This document shows positions 35,445 through 44,320 of a stretch of DNA of 64,000 nt, piece by piece. The notes beneath the pieces are model-generated. The model searched no databases. It saw nothing but the letters and a program-made list of their open reading frames with translations, and was not told the origin of the DNA. A program made the translations under genes and the position numbers. Positions within the stretch are counted from its first letter, which is position 1, and each line of letters begins with the position of its first letter. Origin of the DNA: Paenibacillus rhizophilus (lineage in GTDB: Bacteria; Bacillota; Bacilli; Paenibacillales; Paenibacillaceae). The stretch lies in assembly GCF_003854965.1 (NCBI RefSeq), contig NZ_RQPI01000006.1:62001-126000 (forward strand). Direction: 5' to 3'.

Positions 35445-36686
35445 TCATAAAAGTTCTCTATCCTTACGGAATTCCGTAGGGGTCTTGCCTGTAGCTTTGC
35501 GGAATAACTGGCTGAAATAGCGTGAATCCTGATAACCGACGGCAAGCGAGACCTCATATATCCGCGAATCCGGAGAACACAAGAGCTCCATCGCCTTTTC
35601 CATTCTCACCTGTGTCACATAATCAATAAAGGTCGTTCCCGTATGCTTGCGAAACAGTCTGCTGAAATGCGCCTCACTCACATGGAACTGGGAAGCCAAC
35701 TGCTGCAATGATAGCTCTTCAGCATAGCGTGTCTGAATGAATGCCTCCACCTGTTTGAAATTGGCGGCATCAGGAGTTACGGCCTGCTCTCCCCACAGCT
35801 CGATATCGCCAAACTCATGTACTCCGCTCTTCTGCCCCGAACCCGGACGCTTGAAATGGAGCGCAGCCACCGCCTCGCGGTGAGCCTGCCCTATATCCTC
35901 GAAGCTTCGATGCGGCAAGCTTAGCCCAATAGCCAGTTGATTTTCACCGGAAATCTCTTGAATCCTTCTCCAGAGCTGTTTACTATGATCTCCCGAATCA
36001 GCCCCGATCATTAACGCCGCACGGTTCTCACCGAGCGTCACAGGAGGCCCCATGAGTATATCCCATAAATGGTCATGCAGGTCATCCTTCAACTGCTCGT
36101 GCCAGTATTTATGGTCTTCATACTGGATCAGAGCAATGCGGAAGCCTTCATTGCAAAGCCGATGGTTATCAATCAGCTCCGTTAACATCTTCAAGGATTT
36201 CGGATTGGAGATCCCCATTAATTGATCATGGAGAAGCTTCTCCAGCACAATGGTATAGCCTGCCGCCACCCATTCTCTAAGCTCCTGTTCGACTGTTTCA
36301 TTTTCCCTGCTGGCCTTGATTTCCCCACAGACTTTTTCTATAACCTCCAATAACTCGTCCGGATTAGTAGGCTTTAACACAAAATCAGCCACCTTAAGCT
36401 TCACTGCCTGTTGCGCATATGTAAAGTCATCAAATCCCGTTAAAAATATGATGCGAATATTAGGGTGAATCCGCTGCGCTTCTTCCGCGAGCTGCATTCC
36501 ATTCATAACCGGCATACGAATATCGGTCAGCAGAATATCCGGTTTATAATCCTTGACCGCTTGCAGCGATTGCTCTCCGTTCGAGGCCTCGGCCACAATC
36601 TCACATTCGAGAGCTTGCCAGTCAATCGTCTGCTTCAGCCCCTCCCTTATGAGCCATTCATCATCCGTTATCAACACTTTATACAA
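35445..36686 (-). CDS. Response regulator, YesN/HptR type (receiver plus AraC HTH)
   Basis: The 413-residue protein has a receiver domain (YKVLITDDEWLIREG, phosphoryl Asp in LLTDIRMPVMNG, Lys in LKPTNPDEL), a central region of unknown fold, and a C-terminal AraC-type double HTH (LSLQQLASQFHVSEAHFSRL, then IYEVSLAVGYQDSRYFSQLF). It should activate the neighbouring importer genes on phosphorylation by the kinase. TTG 36686 is preferred, with GGAGG 9 bases upstream; it overlaps the kinase gene by 8 bases. A longer in-frame start would add 24 residues not seen in relatives. Confidence 0.92.
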   Translation of the reverse strand: MYKVLITDDEWLIREGLKQTIDWQALECEIVAEASNGEQSLQAVKDYKPDILLTDIRMPVMNGMQLAEEAQRIHPNIRIIFLTGFDDFTYAQQAVKLKVADFVLKPTNPDELLEVIEKVCGEIKASRENETVEQELREWVAAGYTIVLEKLLHDQLMGISNPKSLKMLTELIDNHRLCNEGFRIALIQYEDHKYWHEQLKDDLHDHLWDILMGPPVTLGENRAALMIGADSGDHSKQLWRRIQEISGENQLAIGLSLPHRSFEDIGQAHREAVAALHFKRPGSGQKSGVHEFGDIELWGEQAVTPDAANFKQVEAFIQTRYAEELSLQQLASQFHVSEAHFSRLFRKHTGTTFIDYVTQVRMEKAMELLCSPDSRIYEVSLAVGYQDSRYFSQLFRKATGKTPTEFRKDRELL

Positions 36687-38481
36687 CCCGCTCAACCTCC
36701 TTCGGATCGACAATACAAGGAATACGAATCGTAACCTTCGTCCCTTTGCCCGCTTCACTCTCTACATCCAGCCGATATGCAGTCCCAAAATGCAGCTCCA
36801 GCCGTTTCTTCAAATTATGCAGGCCTATCCGCGTCTTCGCGGATTGTGCGCTCTCTTCTTCGTGCTCCCACAGCTTTGCAAGCTTGTCCCCGGTCATACC
36901 GACACCATCGTCCTCCACGACGAATTGTACACTTTGGTCTATAACCCCCGCCCAGATCAATAATTTCCCCTCGCCGTCCTTCATCTCCAGCCCGTGGCCT
37001 ACAGCATTTTCCACCAGAGGCTGCAGTAAAAGCTTCGGTGTGTAGAAATCCAGAATCTTCTCGTCAATATCAAGCTCTATATTAATTTTGTCGCGGTATC
37101 TAAGTTGAACAATCGTCAAATAGTTGCGTATTTGCTTCATGTCCTCACGAATCGGAATCACCGGATTGCCGCGCCGTATGCTGAACCGAAGCAGGTTGCC
37201 CAGCGATAAAGCCACTTTGCTGATCGCATCCATTCCGTGTATCCGCGCCATCCAATTAATGGAATCGAGTGCATTATATAAAAAGTGGGGCGTAAACTGC
37301 GCTTGAATCGCCTTGATTTCCGCCTCCTGCACCTGAATCTGCTTCTCATAGCCTTCGTGAATTAACCGGTTGATCTGCCTGAGCATCGTATTAAAGCTGC
37401 GTCCCAGATGGCCGACTTCGTCGTTATATTTGGATGGGAAGGTAACATCCATTCTGCCCTTCTCCACCTCATTCATCAATAAGCGAAGCTTCCGTAAAGG
37501 ACGTGTCATATAGTCTGATAGCAAATATGCGACGCAATAACTAATCAGTATACAAGAAATCACGATAAATATCGTCAAATTACGGATACTGTGACTTTCC
37601 TTCGTCAATACACCAATTGGCACGGCACTCACCATTTTAAAACCGGAGGAATCCGAGGAGTCATAAATAATCATTTTGTCAGACCCTTCGTCCACTGCGG
37701 AAAAATAGCCCTTGGTGCCGCGCAGCACTTCATCCATATAGCTTTTATTCAGACGCGTTCCGACCTGCTGCTTGGAGGGGCTGCTGGAGATGACATATCC
37801 GTTCGCATCCAGCAAATACACCTCGCCGCCGGGATACTGATGAGCCTTTTGATACTTGTCCGCCAGCGCGGACTCCTTGATATCCACAATGAAATAGCCG
37901 AGTGTCTCCCCTGTTTTTATCGATTTCAACAGCCTTCCCGAGCTTAACACAGCCCCGTAATCCTCAATCTTCTTCAGGGAGTAATGAGTATCCCAAGCAG
38001 GACCGCCGCCGGCAATTCTTGTTTTGCGGAATAATCCCCAGTTCGGCTGGTAATCCCGATAAGCGGGCGGCAAAAAATCGCCTGTAAAATAACGTTCACC
38101 GTTCACGCCGATCACATACAGCTCAATGTCCCAGGATTTAAAACCCAGAAAGCTCTTCAAAATCCCGTTCACCGTCTGCTCATCCTCATATTTCTCGGCC
38201 ACGCTCCGGGATGATGAATTGGATAATATCCCCTGTATTTCCTCGTTGCTGTAGATGTACATGGACAATTGCTCAATATCCTGGACAAAGTCGGTCAAGC
38301 TGTGATTAACCTGTGACAGGTTCTCCAATATAATTTCGTACGCTTTGATCTGAATTTCCGTGGAAGCCTTGCGGTACGAGAACATACCAAGCAGCCCGAG
38401 GGGCAATATCGTGATGATCAAGAGCAGAAGCATTAATTTCGTCCTTAATCCCATGGAATGGAACTGATTGATCAGGCTCAT
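36679..38481 (-). CDS. Sensor histidine kinase, YesM/HptS type
   Basis: This 600-residue membrane kinase has TM1 (residues about 15-37), a dCache-type extracellular sensor (about 40-290, with VYLLDANGYVISSS), TM2 (about 297-320), a HAMP segment, and a His_kinase domain with the phospho-acceptor in AQFTPHFLYNALDSI, then LQPLVENAVGHGL and DDGVGM in the ATPase part. It senses an outside signal and phosphorylates the AraC-type regulator encoded next. In staphylococci the HptS kinase responds to hexose phosphate; the ligand here is inferred to be similar from the gene context. The start is ATG 38481. Confidence 0.92.
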   Translation of the reverse strand: MSLINQFHSMGLRTKLMLLLLIITILPLGLLGMFSYRKASTEIQIKAYEIILENLSQVNHSLTDFVQDIEQLSMYIYSNEEIQGILSNSSSRSVAEKYEDEQTVNGILKSFLGFKSWDIELYVIGVNGERYFTGDFLPPAYRDYQPNWGLFRKTRIAGGGPAWDTHYSLKKIEDYGAVLSSGRLLKSIKTGETLGYFIVDIKESALADKYQKAHQYPGGEVYLLDANGYVISSSPSKQQVGTRLNKSYMDEVLRGTKGYFSAVDEGSDKMIIYDSSDSSGFKMVSAVPIGVLTKESHSIRNLTIFIVISCILISYCVAYLLSDYMTRPLRKLRLLMNEVEKGRMDVTFPSKYNDEVGHLGRSFNTMLRQINRLIHEGYEKQIQVQEAEIKAIQAQFTPHFLYNALDSINWMARIHGMDAISKVALSLGNLLRFSIRRGNPVIPIREDMKQIRNYLTIVQLRYRDKINIELDIDEKILDFYTPKLLLQPLVENAVGHGLEMKDGEGKLLIWAGVIDQSVQFVVEDDGVGMTGDKLAKLWEHEEESAQSAKTRIGLHNLKKRLELHFGTAYRLDVESEAGKGTKVTIRIPCIVDPKEVERVV

Positions 38482-38587
38482 GCTGTACGACTTCCTCTCA
38501 GCCCGCAGAATTTGTCGATAAATATATCACAATCCGCGGAGAGGCGACAACCGAATTTCTAAAATTCGAAATGGCTGGAACGGCGAT

Positions 38588-38613
38588 AAAAAAAACATAA
38601 CCCGAAGGTTATG
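38588..38613 (-). terminator. Terminator
   Basis: On the minus strand CATAACC-TTCG-GGTTATG is followed by TTTTTTTT. It follows the small protein gene at 38645. Confidence 0.85.
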
Positions 38614-38644
38614 CCCGGATATACGGCCTGCATTCACCGTATCG

Positions 38645-38830
38645 TTATTTGGGGTACTGCTCTTTAAGCGCCGGCGACGGGGCCGGACCGTCATTCAGCT
38701 TTCTGAGGCTCTCCAGCTTCATATCGCTGTGAACCCCGAAGTCCGAACCGTACTTCTTCTCAAGGGCGGCTCCCGCAAGAGCGTCCTGTCGTTTCTGCCG
38801 ATAACGGGCGTTTCGATTCCGATCACGCAT
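38645..38830 (-). CDS. Small hydrophilic protein
   Basis: About 61 residues, beginning MRDRNRNARYRQKRQDALAG; strongly basic at the front (Arg/Lys-rich), with a mixed charged middle and a Pro-rich end. No membrane segment or known motif. I chose ATG 38830, 9 bases behind GGAGAGG; two upstream starts are possible. Small charged proteins like this are common in spore formers, but no specific family is recognised. A terminator follows. Confidence 0.6.
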   Translation of the reverse strand: MRDRNRNARYRQKRQDALAGAALEKKYGSDFGVHSDMKLESLRKLNDGPAPSPALKEQYPK

Positions 38831-38940
38831 TTGCATTTTCCTCTCCAAGGGTAAAATGGATTACAGATCAAGAAGTGCGCCGCCAAACAACAGGTTATTA
38901 AAGCCGGTATGTACTTTAAGTATACAGGATGTACGGGTGT

Positions 38941-38978
38941 AAAAAAACAGGCTCTCCCGAAGGAAAGCCCGTTTTTTT
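38941..38978. terminator. Terminator hairpin
   Basis: Arms AAACAGGCTCTCC and GGAAAGCCCGTTT around CGAA, with A and T runs at the two ends, so it can act in both directions. It lies downstream of the small acidic protein gene, after the palindromic repeat. Confidence 0.75.
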
Positions 38979-38983
38979 CTTAA

Positions 38984-39030
38984 AAATATAAGGAAGTTTA
39001 AGCTCCGCGCTTATCCTTGGTCTTATATTT
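38984..39030. repeat. 47-bp palindromic element, copy 1
   Basis: Ends AAATATAAGG and TCTTATATTT form a 9-bp inverted repeat around a 27-bp interior. The copy at 45548-45594 has the same ends, the same length and the flanking motif TCGYAGAAATATAAGRCC when orientations are matched. The interior differs. Confidence 0.7.
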
Positions 39031-39043
39031 CTGCGATTAAGCC

Positions 39044-39217
39044 TTATTTTTTAGGCATTGGATCGGGATGGGCGGTTGGAGCCGGTTTGGCTTCCCACTC
39101 ATCCGCTTCGGGTTCGATATCTACCCCGTTTTGAATCTTCTTTATTTCGGCCAGCGAGTCGCCTTCTTTATTTTCCCGATTGCGGATTTCCGCTTCATTT
39201 TGGATTTGATCGGCCAT
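39044..39217 (-). CDS. Small acidic protein
   Basis: 57 residues, MADQIQNEAEIRNRENKEGD at the start, very rich in Glu, Asp, Lys and Pro, with no hydrophobic segment. AAGGAGGAG lies 6 bases before the ATG at 39217, so the start is well supported. Likely intrinsically disordered. No family is recognised. It lies near the other small protein at 38645 on the same strand, but a hairpin separates them. Confidence 0.65.
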   Translation of the reverse strand: MADQIQNEAEIRNRENKEGDSLAEIKKIQNGVDIEPEADEWEAKPAPTAHPDPMPKK

Positions 39218-39470
39218 GCTTATCTCCTCCTTCACAGATTTTACTTTTTTTCACCCATAGTTATAGTTACCCGATGATGCCTTTTACAAACATGCTAAAT
39301 GTTCTCTGGAGACGGGTTCTCCCGTATACAGTTTGGAAACCGGCATCTGGTTCCCCTGCATATGGCTGCTCGGGGCGGCAAATACTAGGCCAATCTTGCT
39401 TCTGGAGGCTGTGATTCGCGCCCGTTATCCCTTATCATGATAGAAAAAGAACGGCAAGGGGACGGGAAGA

Positions 39471-40208
39471 TTGAAGCTGCTCTATAAGACAAGCGGAGAC
39501 GGTCATGGTATTGAAGTATACGAAACGGATGAATTATATGGCGAGAAGGGGCGTTTCCGGGTGCTGCAATTTTCGGAGGAAGCGGTTCAGGGGGCAGTGG
39601 ATTTGGATCGTCCGGAGCGCATCGTGTTCGAGTATCCAAGAGCGATCATTCATTTGATGGAGTGGAACAACCCTGGATTCGAGGACGTGTTCATCATCGG
39701 GCATGGGATCGGAACGATTTCCGGCTATTTTTCCGGCAAAAAAATAAAAATCGCGGAGATCAGCAGCCAGATCGAGGAAATCAGCCGAACGTATTTCGGG
39801 TACAGTGGGGATATTGTGAAGATCGGCGACGGACGCCGAACGCTTGAACAAGAGAGGGACGGAGCCTTCGATTATATCGTTCTCGACGCATTCAGCGACA
39901 AGGGAACGCCCCGGCATTTGATGTCGGAGGAGTTCTTCCGCTTAGTCCGGGCCAAGCTGAATCCGGGTGGCATGATACTGATGAATCTGACCGGAAAAGG
40001 CGGAAATGACCGGCTGATACAGGCGGTTCACACGACTTTGGCGTCGATATTTCCACATACCCAAGCGTTCATTCTCCCCGCGGAAGGCGCTTCGGCTCTT
40101 AAAAATATGATCCTCGCCGGCAGCAGCCGGCCCATTGGCTGCAAAGCCCGCCATATGGCGGGCTTTGCCGGGACGCTGCTCCCTCCGGGGCATATCCTGT
40201 CGGACTAG
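39471..40208 (+). CDS. Spermidine synthase-like protein
   Basis: The 245-residue protein has the spermidine synthase fold: the FEYPRAIIHLMEWNNPG segment, the nucleotide-binding VFIIGHGIGTISGYF, and FDYIVLDAFSDKGTPRHLMSEEFFR after the substrate loop. It lacks a polyamine-typical N-terminal domain and may be a SAM-dependent methyltransferase-like relative rather than a true aminopropyltransferase. The start is TTG, behind AAGGGGA. Its stop codon directly abuts the stop of pxpA on the other strand. The last part carries a perfect 28-bp DNA palindrome. Confidence 0.7.
   Translation: MKLLYKTSGDGHGIEVYETDELYGEKGRFRVLQFSEEAVQGAVDLDRPERIVFEYPRAIIHLMEWNNPGFEDVFIIGHGIGTISGYFSGKKIKIAEISSQIEEISRTYFGYSGDIVKIGDGRRTLEQERDGAFDYIVLDAFSDKGTPRHLMSEEFFRLVRAKLNPGGMILMNLTGKGGNDRLIQAVHTTLASIFPHTQAFILPAEGASALKNMILAGSSRPIGCKARHMAGFAGTLLPPGHILSD
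40141..40168. repeat. Perfect 28-bp palindrome inside the spermidine synthase-like gene
   Basis: The arm GCAAAGCCCGCCAT is followed directly by its complete reverse complement. No T-run follows on either strand. It lies about 40 bases past the stop of pxpA and inside the last 25 codons of the opposite gene. Confidence 0.85.
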
Positions 40209-40967
40209 CTACCGCTTCGCCCTCACCGTGATCCCTTCCGCTTTCAGACGGTTGCGGAGCTCTCCGGCAAAAACGGCTGCACCGGCTCCGTCACCATGGA
40301 TGCAGACCGTGTCCGCTTCAAGCGGGACTTCCGTTCCGTCCAAAGACAAGACCGTCCCTTCCTTGACCATGCGGATCACCTGGCGGACCAATTGCTCCAT
40401 ATCGGCAATCACCGCGCCCGGCTGACGCCGCGGCGTCAGTGCCCCGTCCCGCTGATAGGTCCGGTCGGCGAACACTTCGCTTGCCGTGGACAGCCCCGCC
40501 TCACGGCCGGCCGCAAGCAGCTGGCTTCCGGACAGGCCGTACAGCACCAGGGACGGGTCGAACCGGCGAACCGCCGCGGCGATGGCGTCGGCAAGCGGAC
40601 GGGATGCCGCGGCCATGTTATACAGAGCGCCATGGGGCTTCACATGGCGGAGACGGCCCCCCTCCTGCCGGACGAAGGCCTCCAAAGCTCCGATCTGGTA
40701 AGTGACCAGATCGAACGCCTCTTCGGGAGAAATGTCCATGTTTCTTCTCCCAAAGCCCGCAAGATCCGGCAGGCCTGGATGGGCTCCTACGCTCACTCCC
40801 GCAGCGAGCGCGGACCGGACAGACTTTCTCATGACGGCGGGATCGCCCGCATGGAACCCGCAGGCGATATTCGCCGATGTGACTGCCTGTAACAATTCCG
40901 CGTCCGCGCCGATGGTATAAGCGCCAAAGCTCTCCCCCATATCGCAGTTCAAATCCACTTCAAGCAT
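40209..40967 (-). CDS. pxpA: 5-oxoprolinase subunit A
   Basis: A 252-residue LamB/YcsF protein with [16 protein letters not shown] at the start and the metal-type motifs [12 protein letters not shown] and [15 protein letters not shown]. Together with PxpB and PxpC it forms the prokaryotic ATP-dependent 5-oxoprolinase, which opens 5-oxoproline (pyroglutamate) to glutamate and removes a damage product. It is the last gene of pxpB-pxpC-pxpA and overlaps pxpC by 8 bases. No terminator with a T-run follows, as the opposite gene ends at the same base. Confidence 0.93.
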   Translation of the reverse strand: MLEVDLNCDMGESFGAYTIGADAELLQAVTSANIACGFHAGDPAVMRKSVRSALAAGVSVGAHPGLPDLAGFGRRNMDISPEEAFDLVTYQIGALEAFVRQEGGRLRHVKPHGALYNMAAASRPLADAIAAAVRRFDPSLVLYGLSGSQLLAAGREAGLSTASEVFADRTYQRDGALTPRRQPGAVIADMEQLVRQVIRMVKEGTVLSLDGTEVPLEADTVCIHGDGAGAAVFAGELRNRLKAEGITVRAKR

Positions 40968-41961
40968 AATTATCCTCCTTCAGCTTCAGCCTGATCATCG
41001 TTTTCAGCCGCTTCAGCTTTCGTTCTTCTCGTATGAACAGGGATTCGGCCTCCTCCGGCGAAACCTCCCGAAACGCGATATGTCCTCCCGGCGTAGCCTG
41101 AGCCATCACCGGCAGGTCCGCGCTTATGACCTGCGCGATCTTCGGATAGCCGCCCAGCGTCTGCCGGTCGGCCATCAGCACAATCGGCTGCCCGTCCGCC
41201 GGAATCTGGACCGTCCCGAGCGCCACGGCCTCGGAAAGATATTCGCGCGGCGATTCCAGCTCCAGGGACGGCCCGGACAAGCGATAGCCCATCCGGTCCG
41301 ATTGGGGAGTTACATGGAAAGAGGATTGCAGAAAGGCTTGGCGGCTCCGAAGAGTGAAGTCGTCCCACTGACGGCCACGGATAACCCGGATCGCCGGATT
41401 CTGGCCGTAGGCCGGAAGGAGCGACCAGGGAATGGCCCAGGATACCGCGTAGAAAGAGCCGTCTCCCGCGGGCGCCTCCGAAACCCCCAGCCGGGGAGTG
41501 CCAACGGGCAGCTCATCTCCCGCTCTTAACGCCCTCCCCTCAAATCCGCCGATCCCTGCGCGCAAGTACGTACTGCGGCTGCCCATTACCTCGGGGACAT
41601 CAACTCCTCCGGATACCGCCAAATACGCCCGGCAGCCGGAGACCGGCTGCTTGAGAACGAGCCTGCTTCCTTTCCGTACGAACACGGGACGCCACATCGG
41701 CACCGCCCTGCCGTCTATCACGGGGGTCATATTGCCTCCCGTTATCGCAACCCAGTGATCCTGCTCGAACTCCGCGGCGAAGCCCGAAAGGGTTATCTCC
41801 AGCGCCGCCGCTCCGTCGTCGTTCCCCGCAAGCCAGTTCGCCGTACGATGGGCAAAACGGTCCATCGCACCGGAAACGATAATGCCATATTTTCCATAGC
41901 CTGTTCTCCCAAGATCCTGAACCGTCGCAAGCAGGCCCGGTTTATGTATTCGAATGCTCAC
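40960..41961 (-). CDS. pxpC: 5-oxoprolinase subunit C
   Basis: This 333-residue protein is the PxpC/KipA (CT_A_B) subunit: it starts [22 protein letters not shown], continues [19 protein letters not shown], and has [20 protein letters not shown], then [15 protein letters not shown]. It acts with PxpB in the transfer of phosphate and opening of 5-oxoproline. It overlaps pxpB by 4 bases and pxpA by 8, so the three are translated in sequence. The enzyme is cytoplasmic. No regulator is adjacent. Confidence 0.93.
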   Translation of the reverse strand: MSIRIHKPGLLATVQDLGRTGYGKYGIIVSGAMDRFAHRTANWLAGNDDGAAALEITLSGFAAEFEQDHWVAITGGNMTPVIDGRAVPMWRPVFVRKGSRLVLKQPVSGCRAYLAVSGGVDVPEVMGSRSTYLRAGIGGFEGRALRAGDELPVGTPRLGVSEAPAGDGSFYAVSWAIPWSLLPAYGQNPAIRVIRGRQWDDFTLRSRQAFLQSSFHVTPQSDRMGYRLSGPSLELESPREYLSEAVALGTVQIPADGQPIVLMADRQTLGGYPKIAQVISADLPVMAQATPGGHIAFREVSPEEAESLFIREERKLKRLKTMIRLKLKEDNYA

Positions 41962-42671
41962 GGCTGAATCCCCCGCAGTCTCCGGTATTCTTCCAGTCCG
42001 ATCGGACGAAACCGGATATAGTCCCCTCCCTGAAGCAAGGTCGGCGGCAATTGATCCGGCCGAAACAATGCAAGCGGCGTTCTGCCGATAATCTGCCAGC
42101 CTCCTGGCGTTTCTATGGGATAAATGCCGGTTTGGGTACCGGCAATGCCGACCGAACCGGCAGGAATCCGAAGCCTGGGCGTCTTTTTGCGCGGCGCCGC
42201 AATGGTACCCGGCATTCCTCCCAAGTAAGGAAAACCCGGCGCAAAGCCGATGGCATACACAAGATATTGTTCTCCGGCATGAATCGAAACGACCTCCTCC
42301 TCGGATAACCCGTTCAATTCCGCCACAAGCCCGAGGTCCGGGCCGAATTCTCCGCCATAGCAGACGGGAATGTCAATGACCTCCGCGCTTAAGACCTCTT
42401 TGTCCTGCGCAGCTGATTTCTCCATGTCCCGCAGGAGAGAACACACATGCTCAAACGCCGTCATTTTCCGACCCGTAAGGCGAAGACCCATCAGATCATA
42501 ATATACGCATAGCGTGGTAAAAGCAGGAACACATTCGACAAAACCGGAAAAAGGACGGCTTTCAATCCCTCGGACAGCCGCTCTTATTTCCTGATGAATC
42601 TTCTCGCTAATGCCAGAGCCGAATTCGACCAGCACCGCCGAGTCCCCCAGAGGGTAAAAAGACCAGGCCAT
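41958..42671 (-). CDS. pxpB: 5-oxoprolinase subunit B
   Basis: This 237-residue protein is the PxpB/KipI (CT_C_D) subunit: FYPLGDSAVLVEFG at the start, IDIPVCYGGEFGPDLGLVA in the middle and YAIGFAPGFPYLGGMP with RKKTPRLRIPAGSVGIAGTQ after. It is the first gene of the pxpBCA operon and overlaps pxpC by 4 bases. In Bacillus subtilis the relative KipI also inhibits the sporulation kinase KinA, but here the operon context supports oxoprolinase function. A GGGGGGA site precedes the ATG. Confidence 0.93.
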   Translation of the reverse strand: MAWSFYPLGDSAVLVEFGSGISEKIHQEIRAAVRGIESRPFSGFVECVPAFTTLCVYYDLMGLRLTGRKMTAFEHVCSLLRDMEKSAAQDKEVLSAEVIDIPVCYGGEFGPDLGLVAELNGLSEEEVVSIHAGEQYLVYAIGFAPGFPYLGGMPGTIAAPRKKTPRLRIPAGSVGIAGTQTGIYPIETPGGWQIIGRTPLALFRPDQLPPTLLQGGDYIRFRPIGLEEYRRLRGIQP

Positions 42672-42713
42672 CGCCGGGTCCCCCCTTTCTATTTGACCTT
42701 TTTCCAGCTCATT

Positions 42714-42914
42714 TCAGCGCCTCTTCCTAAACGCCAACCAGCCCAGCAACAGCAGAACAACGACAGCCAGCATCCCGATGCAGGCGAAAACCCGCATCAT
42801 CCCCTCCCCGAAATGCATAAGGGGCATGCTGCGGAAAGAGAGCGCCGAGACGCTCATGCACATCACACCCATTCCGATCAGCAGAACCGCGATCAGCCAT
42901 TCGATTTTCTTCAT
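42714..42914 (-). CDS. Small membrane protein, last gene of a two-component operon
   Basis: 66 residues with two membrane helices (EWLIAVLLIGMGVMCMSVSAL and FACIGMLAVVVLLLLGWLAF) and a Met-rich loop (FRSMPLMHFGEGMM). The final residues are basic. It overlaps the kinase gene by 4 bases, so the kinase, regulator and this peptide are likely made together. Its function is unknown; small membrane partners can tune sensor kinases, which is only a suggestion here. Confidence 0.7.
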   Translation of the reverse strand: MKKIEWLIAVLLIGMGVMCMSVSALSFRSMPLMHFGEGMMRVFACIGMLAVVVLLLLGWLAFRKRR

Positions 42915-44320
42915 AAACGTCCCTCCCGCGGCTCACGCTCCAGCTCAAAATAAAGCTCGAAACAGGTTCCTTCCCCTGGTCTGCTGGCGACCGTTATTTT
43001 TCCTCCCAGCAGTCCTGTCAGCTTGTAAACGATGGACAGCCCCAGTCCGGTGCCCCCATGGCTTCGGGACCGGGATTTCTCCACCCGGTAAAATCGTTCG
43101 AATATAAAAGGGAGTTCGTCTGCCGGGATTCCGATTCCCGTATCCTCTACGGCAAGCTTCACCACCCCCGGCTGAAACGACAAACGGACATTGACCGTTC
43201 CCCGCTCGGTGTACCGGATTGCATTTTCCAGCAGATTCAGCATAATTTGCTCCATCCGGGCACCGTCCGTATACATCCGTTCCGGCGTTCCTTGTACTGT
43301 ATAATTAAGTTCCAGGTTTTTGTCCCCGGCTTTAAGCTTTGTCTTTTCGACCGCCTGCTCCGTAAGTTCCGCCAAATCGACCCATTCCGGCTCAAGGCTA
43401 ATCTTGCCTTCCTCCATTTTGGCCAGCTCGAACAGATCGTCCACAAGATGCTGAATCCGCCGCGCTTCCATAAAGATGATGTCAAGATAACGGTCCTTCT
43501 CCTCTTCCGTCTCGTACAACCGCTCTTTGACCACGTTCGCGTACCCCTCAAGGTAGGTAATCGGCGTCCGAAGCTCATGCGAGATATTGGCAAAAAACTC
43601 CTGCCGCGAATCCCGGTAACGCTGAAGATCGACGGCCAAATCGTTAATCGCCCCGGCTAGCGCGCCCATTTCATCCTTGCTCCCGATATCCACTCTCGTC
43701 TCCAGCTCTCCGGCGGCAATCTTCCGGGTAGCCTTCTGCATCTGCAGCAGCGGACGGGACAGGAACTGGGCAATAATCCAGGTACTCCCCAATGCGAGCA
43801 AAAACGCTCCAATGCCGGAGAGAATCAGCAATTTTCGCACTCCGGCCAACGACCGGTCCATCCTTTCGGTGGAGGCCATAATATACAGAGCGGAGACGAC
43901 CTTTCCTTCCTTTACTACCGGTTCGCCCGAAACGAAATAACGCCCGCCCGCCGGGTCTTCATAAAGATAACTTACCTTTTTCCCCAAAAAAATCGCGTTC
44001 ACATCCGAAGTCCGGATAAAAGACAGACACCCGGGCTCTTGAACGCCCGAGTGCATCATGACGTTTCCGTTCCGGTGCACATTATATATGCCTACGCCCG
44101 AAAATTCGGCGAATGTCCCCATCATACCGCCGGTATCGTTCTCCGAAGACTCGGCCATAACGCTAAAATGGGAGGCCAGCTCCTCCGTTTCCGTCCGCAT
44201 ATTGGCATAATAAAAGCTGGTGAACATCCGGTCGACAGCCACGCCCAGAAACAGCAGCACGACGAGAAACAGGCCGGAAATGACAAGGCCGAGCTTCAGG
44301 CCGATCCTATTGTTCTTCAT
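42911..44320 (-). CDS. Sensor histidine kinase (HAMP, HisKA, HATPase)
   Basis: The 469-residue kinase has TM1 (about residues 8-30), an extracytoplasmic sensor loop rich in Met/Asn/Asp (30-160), TM2 (about 163-185), HAMP, and HisKA with the acceptor His in FFANISHELRTPITYLEGYA. HATPase N- and G-boxes are LNLLENAIRYTE and DTGIGIP, then GGTGLGLSIV. It phosphorylates the OmpR-type regulator, whose gene overlaps the start by 4 bases. The signal is unknown, but His-rich and Met-rich small neighbours suggest envelope or metal stress. Confidence 0.92.
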   Translation of the reverse strand: MKNNRIGLKLGLVISGLFLVVLLFLGVAVDRMFTSFYYANMRTETEELASHFSVMAESSENDTGGMMGTFAEFSGVGIYNVHRNGNVMMHSGVQEPGCLSFIRTSDVNAIFLGKKVSYLYEDPAGGRYFVSGEPVVKEGKVVSALYIMASTERMDRSLAGVRKLLILSGIGAFLLALGSTWIIAQFLSRPLLQMQKATRKIAAGELETRVDIGSKDEMGALAGAINDLAVDLQRYRDSRQEFFANISHELRTPITYLEGYANVVKERLYETEEEKDRYLDIIFMEARRIQHLVDDLFELAKMEEGKISLEPEWVDLAELTEQAVEKTKLKAGDKNLELNYTVQGTPERMYTDGARMEQIMLNLLENAIRYTERGTVNVRLSFQPGVVKLAVEDTGIGIPADELPFIFERFYRVEKSRSRSHGGTGLGLSIVYKLTGLLGGKITVASRPGEGTCFELYFELEREPREGRL

